NCBI RefSeq assembly: GCF_025252405.1 | Contig: NZ_CP104307.1 | Location: 1,860,001 to 1,924,000 of the forward strand | Source of the DNA: Flavobacterium sp. TR2 | GTDB lineage: Bacteria > Bacteroidota > Bacteroidia > Flavobacteriales > Flavobacteriaceae | Reading direction: 5' to 3' | Length of the DNA stretch: 64,000 bases | In this document: one piece after another, positions 8,218-15,695 of the stretch | Position numbering within the stretch: the first letter of the stretch is position 1 | Layout of the letters: every line of letters starts with the position of its first letter | The notes under the pieces: generated by a model | Databases searched by the model: none | Seen by the model: only the letters and a program-made list of their open reading frames with translations | Told to the model about the DNA's origin: nothing | Translations under genes and position numbers: made by a program

Positions 8218-9090
8218 TTAAGCATTAGCAACAGCGGCTTCTTTATCAATTTTGTTAATCAAACCAGTTAAAACTTTTCCTGGACCAACTTCAGTAAATA
8301 AAGTAGCGCCGTCAGCGATCATTTGCTGTACAGATTGTGTCCATTTTACCGGAGCTGTCAACTGAATGATTAAGTTCTTTTTAATTTCGTTTGCATCAGA
8401 AACCGCGTTTGCAGTTACGTTTTGGTAAACAGGACAGCTTGGAGTAGAGAACGTAGTTGCCTCAATTGCAGCAGCCAATTCTTCTCTTGCTGGTTCCATC
8501 ATTGGGGAGTGGAAAGCACCACCAACAGGCAAAATTAAAGCACGTTTTGCTCCTGCAGCTTTCATCGCTTCGCAAGCTTTTTCAACTGCTGAAGTTTCGC
8601 CAGAAATTACCAATTGCCCAGGGCAGTTGTAATTAGCAGCAACCACAATACCATCGATAGAAGTACAAACTTCTTCGACAACATTATCAGCCAAGCCTAA
8701 AACCGCAGCCATTGTTGATGGAGTAATTTCGCAGGCTTTTTGCATTGCCAAAGCACGTTGAGAAACTAATTTAAGACCATCTTCAAAAGATAAAGTTCCG
8801 TTAGCAACCAAAGCCGAAAATTCTCCTAATGAATGTCCTGCAACCATTTCTGGTTTGAAATCTTCTAAAGTTTTAGCTAAAATAACAGAGTGTAAAAATA
8901 CTGCTGGCTGAGTTACTTTAGTTTCTTTTAGTTCTTCGGCAGTGCCTTCAAACATGATATCTGTAATTCTAAAACCTAGAATTTCATTAGCTTTTTCGAA
9001 TAATTCTTTGGCTAAAGCCGAATTTTCATAAAGGTCTTTGCCCATTCCTGTGAACTGCGCGCCCTGACCCGGAAATACGTATGCTTTCAT
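8218..9090 (-). CDS. fabD: Malonyl-CoA:ACP transacylase
   Basis: FabD loads malonyl groups onto acyl carrier protein for fatty acid synthesis in the cytoplasm. The 290-residue protein opens with FPGQGAQFTGMG, carries the nucleophile motif GHSLG with Ser at residue 87, and has the catalytic His in GGAFHSPMM. Length is standard. It is transcribed alone or with the upstream DUF983 gene, which lies 70 bases away on the same strand. A -7 box in that gap suggests its own promoter. Confidence 0.95.
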   Translation of the reverse strand: MKAYVFPGQGAQFTGMGKDLYENSALAKELFEKANEILGFRITDIMFEGTAEELKETKVTQPAVFLHSVILAKTLEDFKPEMVAGHSLGEFSALVANGTLSFEDGLKLVSQRALAMQKACEITPSTMAAVLGLADNVVEEVCTSIDGIVVAANYNCPGQLVISGETSAVEKACEAMKAAGAKRALILPVGGAFHSPMMEPAREELAAAIEATTFSTPSCPVYQNVTANAVSDANEIKKNLIIQLTAPVKWTQSVQQMIADGATLFTEVGPGKVLTGLINKIDKEAAVANA

Positions 9091-9144
9091 TTGTCTAATT
9101 TGTTTTTTATTTTTTTGAATTGAAAATTAGCTTCAATTGAAAGG

Positions 9145-9152
9145 CAAAAATA
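9145..9152 (-). promoter_or_regulatory. -7 box of fabD
   Basis: The minus strand reads TATTTTTG (TAnnTTTG), 54 bases before the fabD start. The -33 element is not clear. Confidence 0.4.
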
Positions 9153-9160
9153 ATACTTTT

Positions 9161-9523
9161 TTACTTCGTATAATCCTTAAACATATAAATCCATGCTAAT
9201 CTAGAAAATCGGAGGTTAAAAGGTGTGAGTAAAGTGATAGAAACAGCAATAATCGGGAGGATTCTTAAATCGAAATTTTTCTCAAAGAAAAACTGTGCAA
9301 TACAATACGTTGCAATTCCTTGAGCAACAGTCAGTCCGTAGTTTACGTACATCGCGCCAAAGAAATAACCAGGCTCTTTTTGGAATTTATAATTGCAATG
9401 GCTACAATATTCATTCATTTTAGGAAAACTGAAATTCAGAAAGATATTTTTATCGGTAAAAACTTTTCCTTTATGACAAACAGGACATTCGTTTTTTAAA
9501 ATATGAGTTAATGCGCTTGACAT
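9161..9523 (-). CDS. DUF983 membrane protein with two CxxC motifs
   Basis: A 120-residue protein of the DUF983 family. The N-terminus carries CPVCHKG (near 14-20) and then CSHC (near 40-43), which would form a four-Cys zinc site. It is followed by the GYFFGAMYVNYG segment typical of the family and two predicted membrane helices. The function of the family is not established. It is divergent from the AraC regulator gene and has a clear -7 box upstream. Confidence 0.85.
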   Translation of the reverse strand: MSSALTHILKNECPVCHKGKVFTDKNIFLNFSFPKMNEYCSHCNYKFQKEPGYFFGAMYVNYGLTVAQGIATYCIAQFFFEKNFDLRILPIIAVSITLLTPFNLRFSRLAWIYMFKDYTK

Positions 9524-9546
9524 GATATTGTTAATTTTTGTTTATA

Positions 9547-9554
9547 CAAAGGTA
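9547..9554 (-). promoter_or_regulatory. -7 box of the DUF983 gene
   Basis: The minus strand reads TACCTTTG (TAnnTTTG), 23 bases before the start codon. Confidence 0.5.
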
Positions 9555-9715
9555 ATTCAGAGCATAATGAAAGTCTTTTTAGTATCTTCGCTTATTGTAG
9601 CACAATAAAGACATTTTGAGTTAAATTCTAAAAAAATAAATTCCAAATCCCAAATTCCAAAATCCAAATCGTAGAGTGGTATTTTGTAATCAGAAAATAA
9701 GAAATAGTATTTGTT

Positions 9716-10579
9716 ATGAAGAAATACCCCATTTATAGTGTTCAGAATTTCAGTTGCAACGATATTCACCGTGATTTTTATGTAAATACTTTCAAAGAAC
9801 ATTTAAAAAGCCACAGTTTTGTCGAAGAACCGCATCGGCATGATTCGTATTTGATGGTTTTTTTTACCAAAGGCTCAGGATTGCATGAAGTCGATTTTGA
9901 TCAATTCGAAATTAAAAGAGGAAGCCTGTTTGTATTACAGCCTGGGCAAATGCATCATTGGAATCTGTCTGAAGATATTGAAGGTTTTGTCATTATTTTT
10001 TCTCAAGAGGTGTACAATCTGTATTTCGGACAAAAGAAAATCAACGATTATAATTTTTATCATTCCATTCAAAACCGACCAGAAATGGTTTTTGAAGAAA
10101 AGGAAATTCCAAAAATCCTTCCGTATTTTGATCTGCTGATTCAGGAAAATAGGCAAAGCAATAAATATCATTTAGACAAATTGTTGAATTTATTGGATTG
10201 CATTCATATCGAAGTAGCCAGAAAATATAGCGAAACCTACTCGCATCAAACCCATTCGTACAATATCAAAATCAACAAGTTTGAATCGCTTTTAGAAGAA
10301 CATTTCAGAACACAAAAACTGCCGTCGTTTTATGCAGAAAAACTAAATATCACATTGAAACATTTAAATAGAATTTGCAATGAAATTCTTCAAAAAACGG
10401 CTACACAAGTAGTCATAGACAGAGTTGTTCTCGAAATAAAAAGAATGCTGATCGACAAGCAATTGGCAGTAAACGAAGTAGCTTTTAAAGTAGGTTACGA
10501 AGATTACTCGTACTTCTCAAGATTCTTCAAAAAACAAACCGGAATGTCGCCAACAGAATTTAGAAATACCGTGCGTTGA
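9716..10579 (+). CDS. AraC-family transcriptional regulator
   Basis: A 287-residue regulator. Residues about 30-90 form a cupin-like ligand-sensing domain (PHRHDSYLMVFFTKGSG...LFVLQPGQMHHW). The last 100 residues hold the double helix-turn-helix of AraC proteins, including VNEVAFKVGYEDYSYFSRFFKKQTGMSPTEFR. The ligand is unknown. It is followed by a long palindromic repeat and then, on the other strand, by a YceI gene. A role in controlling the YceI/pirin genes is possible but unproven; their shared operator is a symmetric palindrome, not the usual AraC direct repeat. Confidence 0.9.
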   Translation: MKKYPIYSVQNFSCNDIHRDFYVNTFKEHLKSHSFVEEPHRHDSYLMVFFTKGSGLHEVDFDQFEIKRGSLFVLQPGQMHHWNLSEDIEGFVIIFSQEVYNLYFGQKKINDYNFYHSIQNRPEMVFEEKEIPKILPYFDLLIQENRQSNKYHLDKLLNLLDCIHIEVARKYSETYSHQTHSYNIKINKFESLLEEHFRTQKLPSFYAEKLNITLKHLNRICNEILQKTATQVVIDRVVLEIKRMLIDKQLAVNEVAFKVGYEDYSYFSRFFKKQTGMSPTEFRNTVR

Positions 10580-10750
10580 TTTTTTCCGCCACGAATTCAC
10601 GAATTATTTTTATTAATCGTTGGATATTTTTTTGGTTTCACGCAGATTTAGCAAATTTGTGCAGATTAAAATAAATTTGCGCAAATTTGCTAAAATCATT
10701 TTAAATCTGCCTGAAATAAAAAATAATTCGTGAATTCGTGGCGGAAAAAA
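10580..10750. repeat. Palindromic intergenic repeat, CGCCACGAATTC family, copy 1
   Basis: Perfect 32-base inverted arms (10580-10611 and 10719-10750), each holding CCGCCACGAATTCACGAATT, enclose a loop with a second inverted repeat built from GCAGATTT and GCAAATTTG. Similar arms occur at 18886-18947 and 39590-39700. Confidence 0.85.
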
Positions 10751-10752
10751 CA

Positions 10753-10782
10753 AAAAGCCCTGCGAGTAAACGCAGGGCTTTT
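10753..10782 (-). terminator. Terminator of the YceI gene
   Basis: AAAAGCCCTGCG, a 6-base loop and CGCAGGGCTTTT form a perfect 12-bp stem with T-runs. It lies 30 bases after the stop of the gene at 10813-11346. Confidence 0.9.
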
Positions 10783-10812
10783 AACCAACCAATTAAATCT
10801 AAAACCAATAGA

Positions 10813-11346
10813 TTAAGCTTGTTTTACAAATTGTAATTCAATGTTCAAACGAACCTCTTCACCTACTAAAACACCACCTGTTTCAAGAGCTGAGTTCCAG
10901 TTCAAACCCCAATCTTTACGATTGATTTTTCCTTCTATGCTTAAACCTACTTTTGTATTTCCCCAAGGATCAGTCATGATTCCGCTAAATTCAACTGGGA
11001 ATTTTACTGTTTTAGAAACACCTTTAATGTCTAAATCTCCAGTTAATTCAAATTCACCATCATTAATTTTTTTGAAAGCAGAAGATTTGAAAGTTAATTT
11101 CGGATGATTCTCAGCGTCAAAGAAATCACCACTTCTTAAATGTCCGTCACGATCAGCGTTTGCAGTGTCAATTGAAGCGATATCAGCAGAAAAACTGAAA
11201 TCTGCATTATCAAAACTTTCTCCTTCTGTGCTTGCAGAAGCTTCGTAAGTTCCAAATTTACCTGAAACATTTGTAAACATCATGTGTTTAACTTTAAAAC
11301 CAATTTCTGAGTGTGTTGGGTCAATTGACCATTTTGTAGTTGCCAT
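10813..11346 (-). CDS. YceI-family protein, cytoplasmic type
   Basis: A 177-residue YceI-like lipocalin-fold protein, expected to bind an isoprenoid or other amphiphile. It begins ATTKWSIDPTHSEIGFKVKHMM, matches the family throughout (TFKSSAFKKINDGEFELTGDLDIKGVSKTVKFPVEF), and has no signal peptide, unlike the YceI proteins near 58 kb. Its promoter region is almost the same as that of the pirin gene at 11889-12605, pointing to shared control. The 4Fe-4S mono-cluster protein gene lies just upstream on the same strand. Confidence 0.93.
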   Translation of the reverse strand: MATTKWSIDPTHSEIGFKVKHMMFTNVSGKFGTYEASASTEGESFDNADFSFSADIASIDTANADRDGHLRSGDFFDAENHPKLTFKSSAFKKINDGEFELTGDLDIKGVSKTVKFPVEFSGIMTDPWGNTKVGLSIEGKINRKDWGLNWNSALETGGVLVGEEVRLNIELQFVKQA

Positions 11347-11390
11347 AATTTTATTTTTTTAAATAATTAATTTGTTTCATTTTGATAGGA

Positions 11391-11436
11391 CAAAGTTACG
11401 GTGACAGTTGTCCTGGAGCACTTAACCTAGATTAAG
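11391..11436 (-). promoter_or_regulatory. Promoter and palindromic operator of the YceI gene
   Basis: On the minus strand the -7 box TAACTTTG (11391-11398) is preceded, 18 bases away, by a 20-base element (11417-11436; plus strand AGCACTTAACCTAGATTAAG) with the palindrome CTTAA-N6-TTAAG. The same element, box and 18-base spacing occur before the pirin gene at 12635-12680. The element takes the place of the -33 box, so a regulator probably binds here. Confidence 0.7.
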
Positions 11437-11445
11437 AAATGTAAA

Positions 11446-11489
11446 AGACCTAACAGTCCCGAAGCTTCGGGATAAAACCTGTTAGGTCT
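11446..11489 (-). terminator. Compound hairpin after the mono-cluster protein gene
   Basis: Outer arms AGACCTAACAG and CTGTTAGGTCT enclose the perfect palindrome TCCCGAAGCTTCGGGA. Position just after the minus-strand gene at 11496-11723 suggests a terminator, though the T-run is short. Confidence 0.6.
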
Positions 11490-11495
11490 CTCGCA

Positions 11496-11723
11496 TTATT
11501 TTTTATTCATATAAAATGTCAGCGCTCCCGACGGACATTTATTAACAGCCGAAATTATTTTCTCCGTTGTAGATTGATTCGGAGTAATCCACGGTTTTTC
11601 TTTTGGGCGAAAAACATCCGGATTATTTTTTACGCAATTGGCAGAATGAATGCATTTTCCAGATTGCCATACAATCGTTACTTCGCCGTTTGTGTATTCT
11701 TTAGTGAGGTTATTTGGATTCAT
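11496..11723 (-). CDS. 4Fe-4S mono-cluster (YjdI-like) protein
   Basis: A 75-residue small iron-sulfur protein of the YjdI/Fer4_19 type. The pattern KCIHSANCVKNNPDVF and the later NKCPSGAL supply the three to four cysteines expected for a single 4Fe-4S cluster. WITPNQSTTEKIISAVNKCPSGAL is typical of the family. Its electron partner is unknown. It sits between the YceI and pirin genes, all on the minus strand, but no copy of their shared operator is seen upstream of it. Confidence 0.8.
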   Translation of the reverse strand: MNPNNLTKEYTNGEVTIVWQSGKCIHSANCVKNNPDVFRPKEKPWITPNQSTTEKIISAVNKCPSGALTFYMNKK

Positions 11724-11810
11724 GGTTTGAAATTTTAAGAGTTAGTTTAATTTGAAAATTAGGCCAATTTTTTTACTTATAAAATTAGTCTTTCTTTTTT
11801 GAAATGGAAT

Positions 11811-11857
11811 AAAAAAAGAAACGATAATAATCTGATTTCCAGATTTGTTATCGTTTC
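11811..11857 (-). terminator. Terminator after the pirin gene
   Basis: GAAACGATAA and TTATCGTTTC form a 10-bp stem with an inner AATCTG/CAGATT hairpin. A T-run follows on the minus strand. Confidence 0.8.
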
Positions 11858-11888
11858 AAAGTACAGGTATTAATTGTTTTTGTTTGAA

Positions 11889-12605
11889 TTAATAATTCAT
11901 CGGAATGTCCATTAATAAAAACTCAGCATCTGTATTGGCTTTAATGTTTAAAGTGTCAGTTCCTGAAATTCCAACCGCGTCACGAGTGTTCAATTCCTGA
12001 CCGTTGATGGTTACATTTCCTTTCAAAACGAAAGCATAAACGCCGTTTCCTTCTTTTTTGATTTTATACTCAGTTGCTATTCCGGCATCAAAATTCCCCA
12101 TATTGAACCAAGCATCCTGATGAATCCAAACTCCGTCATCATCTGCATTTGGAGATAAAACCTGAGACAATTTATTATGTCTGTCGGCAACATCCAAAGT
12201 AATTTGCTGATAACGTGGTGTCACGTTTCTTTTGTTAGGAAACAACCAGATTTGCAACAATTTAGTCTGCTGATCCGCATTCGGGTTAAACTCACTATGC
12301 TGAATTCCAGTTCCGGCGCTCATCACCTGAATGTCTCCATTTTTAATGATTTCAGTATTTCCCATGCTGTCTTTATGAGCCAAATCACCTTCAAGCGGAA
12401 TTGTAATAATTTCCATATTATCATGAGGATGCGTTCCAAAACCCATTCCGGCCGCAATCGTATCGTCATTCAATACGCGAAGCGCCCCAAACTGAATTCG
12501 ATCCGGATTGTACCAGCTCGCAAAACTAAAACTGTGATAAGCGTTCAACCATCCATGATTTGCGTTTCCTCTTGATTCTGCTTTGTGCAATACTATATTT
12601 TCCAT
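11889..12605 (-). CDS. Pirin-family protein (YhhW-like, quercetinase type)
   Basis: A bicupin pirin of 238 residues. The metal site is visible in the N-terminal cupin as GTHPHDNMEII (two His) and GTGIQHSEFN (His and Glu), the arrangement of YhhW-type pirins with quercetin 2,3-dioxygenase activity. GDIQVMSAGTG is family-typical. I chose ATG 12605 (MENIVLHKAESRG) because the longer reading to 12665 runs through the promoter box at 12635-12642. The shared operator with the YceI gene suggests joint, perhaps stress-linked, control. Confidence 0.92.
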   Translation of the reverse strand: MENIVLHKAESRGNANHGWLNAYHSFSFASWYNPDRIQFGALRVLNDDTIAAGMGFGTHPHDNMEIITIPLEGDLAHKDSMGNTEIIKNGDIQVMSAGTGIQHSEFNPNADQQTKLLQIWLFPNKRNVTPRYQQITLDVADRHNKLSQVLSPNADDDGVWIHQDAWFNMGNFDAGIATEYKIKKEGNGVYAFVLKGNVTINGQELNTRDAVGISGTDTLNIKANTDAEFLLMDIPMNY

Positions 12606-12634
12606 GATTTTGTCTTTTATTGATTTTGATAGTA

Positions 12635-12680
12635 CAAAGATACGGTCGATGTAGAGGAAAAGCACTTAATGTAGATTAAG
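12635..12680 (-). promoter_or_regulatory. Promoter and palindromic operator of the pirin gene
   Basis: On the minus strand the -7 box is TATCTTTG (12635-12642). After 18 bases comes AGCACTTAATGTAGATTAAG (plus strand, 12661-12680), 18 of 20 bases identical to the element before the YceI gene, with the palindrome CTTAA-N6-TTAAG kept and only spacer bases changed. The bases around the -7 box are also nearly identical in the two promoters. Confidence 0.7.
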
Positions 12681-13106
12681 TTCTTTAAAGTGCTGAGTTT
12701 TTGAGCGGCTATCCCGAAGCTTCTGCACTGATGTTTTTTTGAAGCAGAAAATTTGGTTTTCAAAAGACGTCTAGTCCCGCTATCCGTTTCAATCTTTTGT
12801 GGTGAACCCCACCACAAAAGGATTTTCACTTCTATCGGGGCTAAATTAGAAGTTTCATTTTTACAAGAAACATATATTTCCAATCTAACCTTTGCAACGG
12901 ATTTCAATCCGTTGCTACAAAATAAATCATCCCTACGGGATTTTTACAAGGAAGTTCCGAAGGAGCCAAACATATTGTAGGGATGGATTTTAATCCATCC
13001 TACGTATGAAGCTCGACAAAGAGGTAAATTTTAGAGAAAGAACCACACAGTTTGTCATTCCGAGGAACGAGGAATCTCCACAAGTAACTCGACAAAGATT
13101 GGTGTA
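12681..13106. repeat. Repeat-filled intergenic region between pirin and DUF4375 genes
   Basis: No gene seen. It holds several short perfect hairpins: CTTTTGTGGTG/CACCACAAAAG (12794-12820), GCAACGGAT/ATCCGTTGC (12894-12915) and GGATGGATTTTAATCCATCC (12981-13000), plus CCCTACGGGA. From 13051 it contains one arm of the GTCATTTCGACGAAGG-type palindromic repeat, whose other arm lies beyond the next gene. Confidence 0.7.
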
Positions 13107-13586
13107 CTATTCTTCTAAGTTTCCATCAGGATATTTATAAAACTCTAAATCCAAGAGTTCTAATTTTGCATTTATTTTTTCATCGTTAAGTTCTTCAACT
13201 TCTCGATTTTGGAGTTTTTTAATCAAATCTTCGCTAGGTAGTTTTTTCGGATTAATTAAATTAATTGCCGATTCAAGAATTTTTGCGGTTTTAAATTTTT
13301 TATTTTTCTTCAATGCTTTTAATGTTTCAAAGCAATTTTGCCCACTAGAATTAAAAAAGTATTGATTAAATCCGCCATTATTTACTTCTGCCTCTAATTC
13401 TTCAATATAAGCTGTAGGACTTGAAATATTAGTTTGCTCTTTATCTGACGCAATTTGGCTTAAACAACTTGAAAATGTCATTAATAATAGGAGTAAAATT
13501 GAATTGAATAATTTCATTGTTTATAGTTGTGAATTTTACTTTGTCGAGCTACTTGCGGAGATCTCTCCTTCGTCGAGATGACAAGA
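13051..13586. repeat. Split palindromic repeat enclosing the DUF4375 gene
   Basis: The left arm at 13051-13097 (TTTGTCATTCCGAGGAACGA...AACTCGACAAAG) is inverted relative to the right arm at 13539-13586 (CTTTGTCGAGCTACTTGCGG...GATGACAAGA). At 21283-21384 the same kind of arms are joined by a short loop; here a 411-bp gene separates them. Confidence 0.75.
13107..13517 (-). CDS. DUF4375 (DMP19-like) lipoprotein
   Basis: A 136-residue protein. The N-terminus has a signal peptide ending in FSSC, a likely lipobox. The body shows the DUF4375 pattern VNNGGFNQYFFNSSGQNCFETLKALKKNKKFKTAKILESA, near residues 47-85. The family is known as DNA-mimic DMP19-like in some bacteria, but here the lipid anchor makes a cytoplasmic DNA-mimic role unlikely, and the function is unknown. 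The gene is enclosed between the two inverted arms of a dispersed palindromic repeat (13051-13097 and 13539-13586). Confidence 0.75.
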   Translation of the reverse strand: MKLFNSILLLLLMTFSSCLSQIASDKEQTNISSPTAYIEELEAEVNNGGFNQYFFNSSGQNCFETLKALKKNKKFKTAKILESAINLINPKKLPSEDLIKKLQNREVEELNDEKINAKLELLDLEFYKYPDGNLEE

Positions 13587-13638
13587 TTGTGTTTAAAAAT
13601 AAAACTTTACGACTTAACGATATTATTAAAGAGGTCTA

Positions 13639-13998
13639 TTATTTAATCCTAACCAATCTCCCTTTTCCAACAATTTCATCCAAGTAATTCGCAGACGAAC
13701 TATTTTTATTATGCATGAAAAAAGGAATCGTATCTTTTGTAATCTGATCTTTTTGAATACTGATAATCAAATCCGTATTAATAAAGTTATCCAGTAATAT
13801 TACATTGCCATAAGAGATTTTTCCTTTTGGTAAATATTTGTTGTCAAAAGCAAAAACACTATCCTTAAAAGTGATTTTATCTTTTTGAATATAAGCGCCA
13901 TCCTCTTCAATCAAATAATGGTACCGACCATTAAGATGGCTTGTTTGCTGGTTGAAACCGATAAAAAACAAGGTTATTAGTAAAGCAAAATATTTCAT
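13639..13998 (-). CDS. Hypothetical exported protein
   Basis: I do not recognise this 119-residue protein. Residues 1-16 look like a signal peptide (MKYFALLITLFFIGFN). The rest is beta-strand-like with HLNGRYHYLIEEDGAYIQKDKITF and no cysteine, suggesting a small secreted or periplasmic protein. The gene follows the RamB-like regulator by only six bases on the same strand and is probably co-transcribed with it. Whether it has any link to acetate metabolism is unknown. Confidence 0.65.
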   Translation of the reverse strand: MKYFALLITLFFIGFNQQTSHLNGRYHYLIEEDGAYIQKDKITFKDSVFAFDNKYLPKGKISYGNVILLDNFINTDLIISIQKDQITKDTIPFFMHNKNSSSANYLDEIVGKGRLVRIK

Positions 13999-14004
13999 AA
14001 TGGT

Positions 14005-15486
14005 TTAACTGTATTGATTCATGAACTGCTGTACAACTGCATCTGTGTTCTCATTTCGTTTTTTTCTTTCCAGGACAATCGGCGGGGCTGCTCTTTCTAA
14101 ACAGTCTTTTACGGCGCAAGTTTCGCAAGTTACGCCAACAATTCGTTTCACCAAAGGTTTTCCGTCAATGAGCTTGAATTTCTTTTTCATGGTCGGATTG
14201 ATCAAAATTCCAACAGAAATACTTCGAATAGTATCATGCAGAAAAGGATCTTTCGTAGCCGATGAAAAAACCAAATATTCGTTGCCGCTATTGGCATAAC
14301 TGGATATCTGCGCATCAAAAAAATGAGGTTTGTTTTGTTTGATCGCCTCGTCAATTGTTTTCATCGAAACCCATCTTCTGCAATAATGCTCATTGGTTTC
14401 ATTCGCGTGCGGTTCCTGCTGATGCGTAATGTGAAGTTCTTTATTTATCTGATAAAAATCAGAACCAATTTTGTGAGATAATCTTAAAAAGAATAAGTTT
14501 TTCAACTGAAAATCTTTCGGCAATAAATTGGTCAATCGCTGATAAAATGATTCAGGCGAAACTTCAAAACTTTCAATTAATTGAACAAATTCTTCCGGTT
14601 TTGGATTTTCATTTTCTAAAAAAGAATTGATTTTATCTACAACCAATTTTCTCGGCAACAGTAAAGCACCGGCAAAGTAAGAAGCGTAAAAATTATTCAG
14701 AACCTGATCGAAATTTTCAAACTTAATCCAGCTGAAAGTCAGCAATCGATCAGAAATTTTTAGATAATTATAGGCTATTTCTTTAGCTAAAATAAAAGCT
14801 TTTTGCGGATCATCCAGTTCGGTTGAAAGCAATAAAGTTCGGCTTTTAGGGACATAAATAGAACGCAGATCGCCCAAAGCTTCCTGATCTGTAAAAGCGA
14901 TTTCTTTTATGTTGTATTCGTATTCCTCTTTTAAAATCGCTTCCAGTTCTTCAATGCTTATTTTTGAGTCCAAATTGATTTGAAACGACTTCGAAAACGC
15001 AATTACTTTTTCTTCTAAATCTTCAAAATAATTGCTGTGCGCTTCCTGATACGAACGCAAAGCGGCCAAAAAGAAACTTTCGCGGCTTAAATTATAATGC
15101 TGTGCAATTTCGATAATCGTGCTGATAAACGCATTGACTTTTGCGGGAGCATTGGCAATAATATCAATTAAATCAGCCTCCTGAATCCCGAAAAGCTCTA
15201 GCGGAATTTCTTTTAAAATACCTGATTTTAAGATTTCACCAATTGGAGCAAGGTTGTTATCGAGTTTTAAAGAAACCATTTGGTCATAAGTCACGTCCAA
15301 ATGTTTGCATAAAAGCAAAACTTTATCCGCTTTCGGATATTTTTTTCCTTTTTCAATCTCGTTTAAATATGATTTTGAAAGATTGGTCAGTTTGGCTAAG
15401 CCAAAAAGTGATAGGTTTTTTTGAGTACGAACCTGTTTCATTTTTAGCCCAAAAATCAGCTTTATATAGTCTTTTTCGATATCCAT
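14005..15486 (-). CDS. RamB/ScfR-like XRE-family regulator with degenerate ImmA/IrrE domain
   Basis: A 493-residue transcription factor. Residues about 12-70 are an XRE helix-turn-helix (KNLSLFGLAKLTNLSKSYLNEIEKGKKYP). The middle resembles an ImmA/IrrE metallopeptidase domain, but the HExxH-type site is changed to AKEIAYNYL (about 234-242), so proteolysis is unlikely. The C-terminus has CETCAVKDCLERAAPP (Cys 454, 457, 462), the signature of short-chain fatty acid regulators such as RamB. In actinobacteria RamB controls aceA and aceB; here the gene is divergent from aceB, strongly suggesting the same role. It may sense acyl-CoA. Confidence 0.88.
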   Translation of the reverse strand: MDIEKDYIKLIFGLKMKQVRTQKNLSLFGLAKLTNLSKSYLNEIEKGKKYPKADKVLLLCKHLDVTYDQMVSLKLDNNLAPIGEILKSGILKEIPLELFGIQEADLIDIIANAPAKVNAFISTIIEIAQHYNLSRESFFLAALRSYQEAHSNYFEDLEEKVIAFSKSFQINLDSKISIEELEAILKEEYEYNIKEIAFTDQEALGDLRSIYVPKSRTLLLSTELDDPQKAFILAKEIAYNYLKISDRLLTFSWIKFENFDQVLNNFYASYFAGALLLPRKLVVDKINSFLENENPKPEEFVQLIESFEVSPESFYQRLTNLLPKDFQLKNLFFLRLSHKIGSDFYQINKELHITHQQEPHANETNEHYCRRWVSMKTIDEAIKQNKPHFFDAQISSYANSGNEYLVFSSATKDPFLHDTIRSISVGILINPTMKKKFKLIDGKPLVKRIVGVTCETCAVKDCLERAAPPIVLERKKRNENTDAVVQQFMNQYS

Positions 15487-15540
15487 AATTCAAATGTAAG
15501 TAATCTAAAAATAATCGCCAAAAAAATATTTTTAAAATTT

Positions 15541-15554
15541 AGCGAACGTTCGCT
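15541..15554. promoter_or_regulatory. Candidate operator between the RamB-like gene and aceB
   Basis: AGCGAACGTTCGCT is a perfect 14-base palindrome in the 209-base divergent intergenic region, 55 bases from the regulator start and 142 from aceB. It is a plausible binding site for the regulator; this is inference from symmetry and place. Confidence 0.5.
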
Positions 15555-15695
15555 TGTTTTGTAAAAAACTTTTTTATAACATTGTATCGTTGAAACTTGT
15601 TAATTATGAATTAGTTATGATTGAGTTGTTTTGGCGAAATAAAAACAATAAACAGAAAATCTGTTTTTAAAAATTAAAAATTAAAATCTGCAGCT

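Noticed and set aside
9557..9802. Minus-strand frame of 81 codons
   Set aside because: It is made from AAATTCCAAATCC-type low-complexity repeats (FGIWDLEF) and overlaps the AraC gene start.
12617..12907. Minus-strand frame of 96 codons between pirin and DUF4375 genes
   Set aside because: It covers the promoter and hairpin repeats and has no protein pattern.
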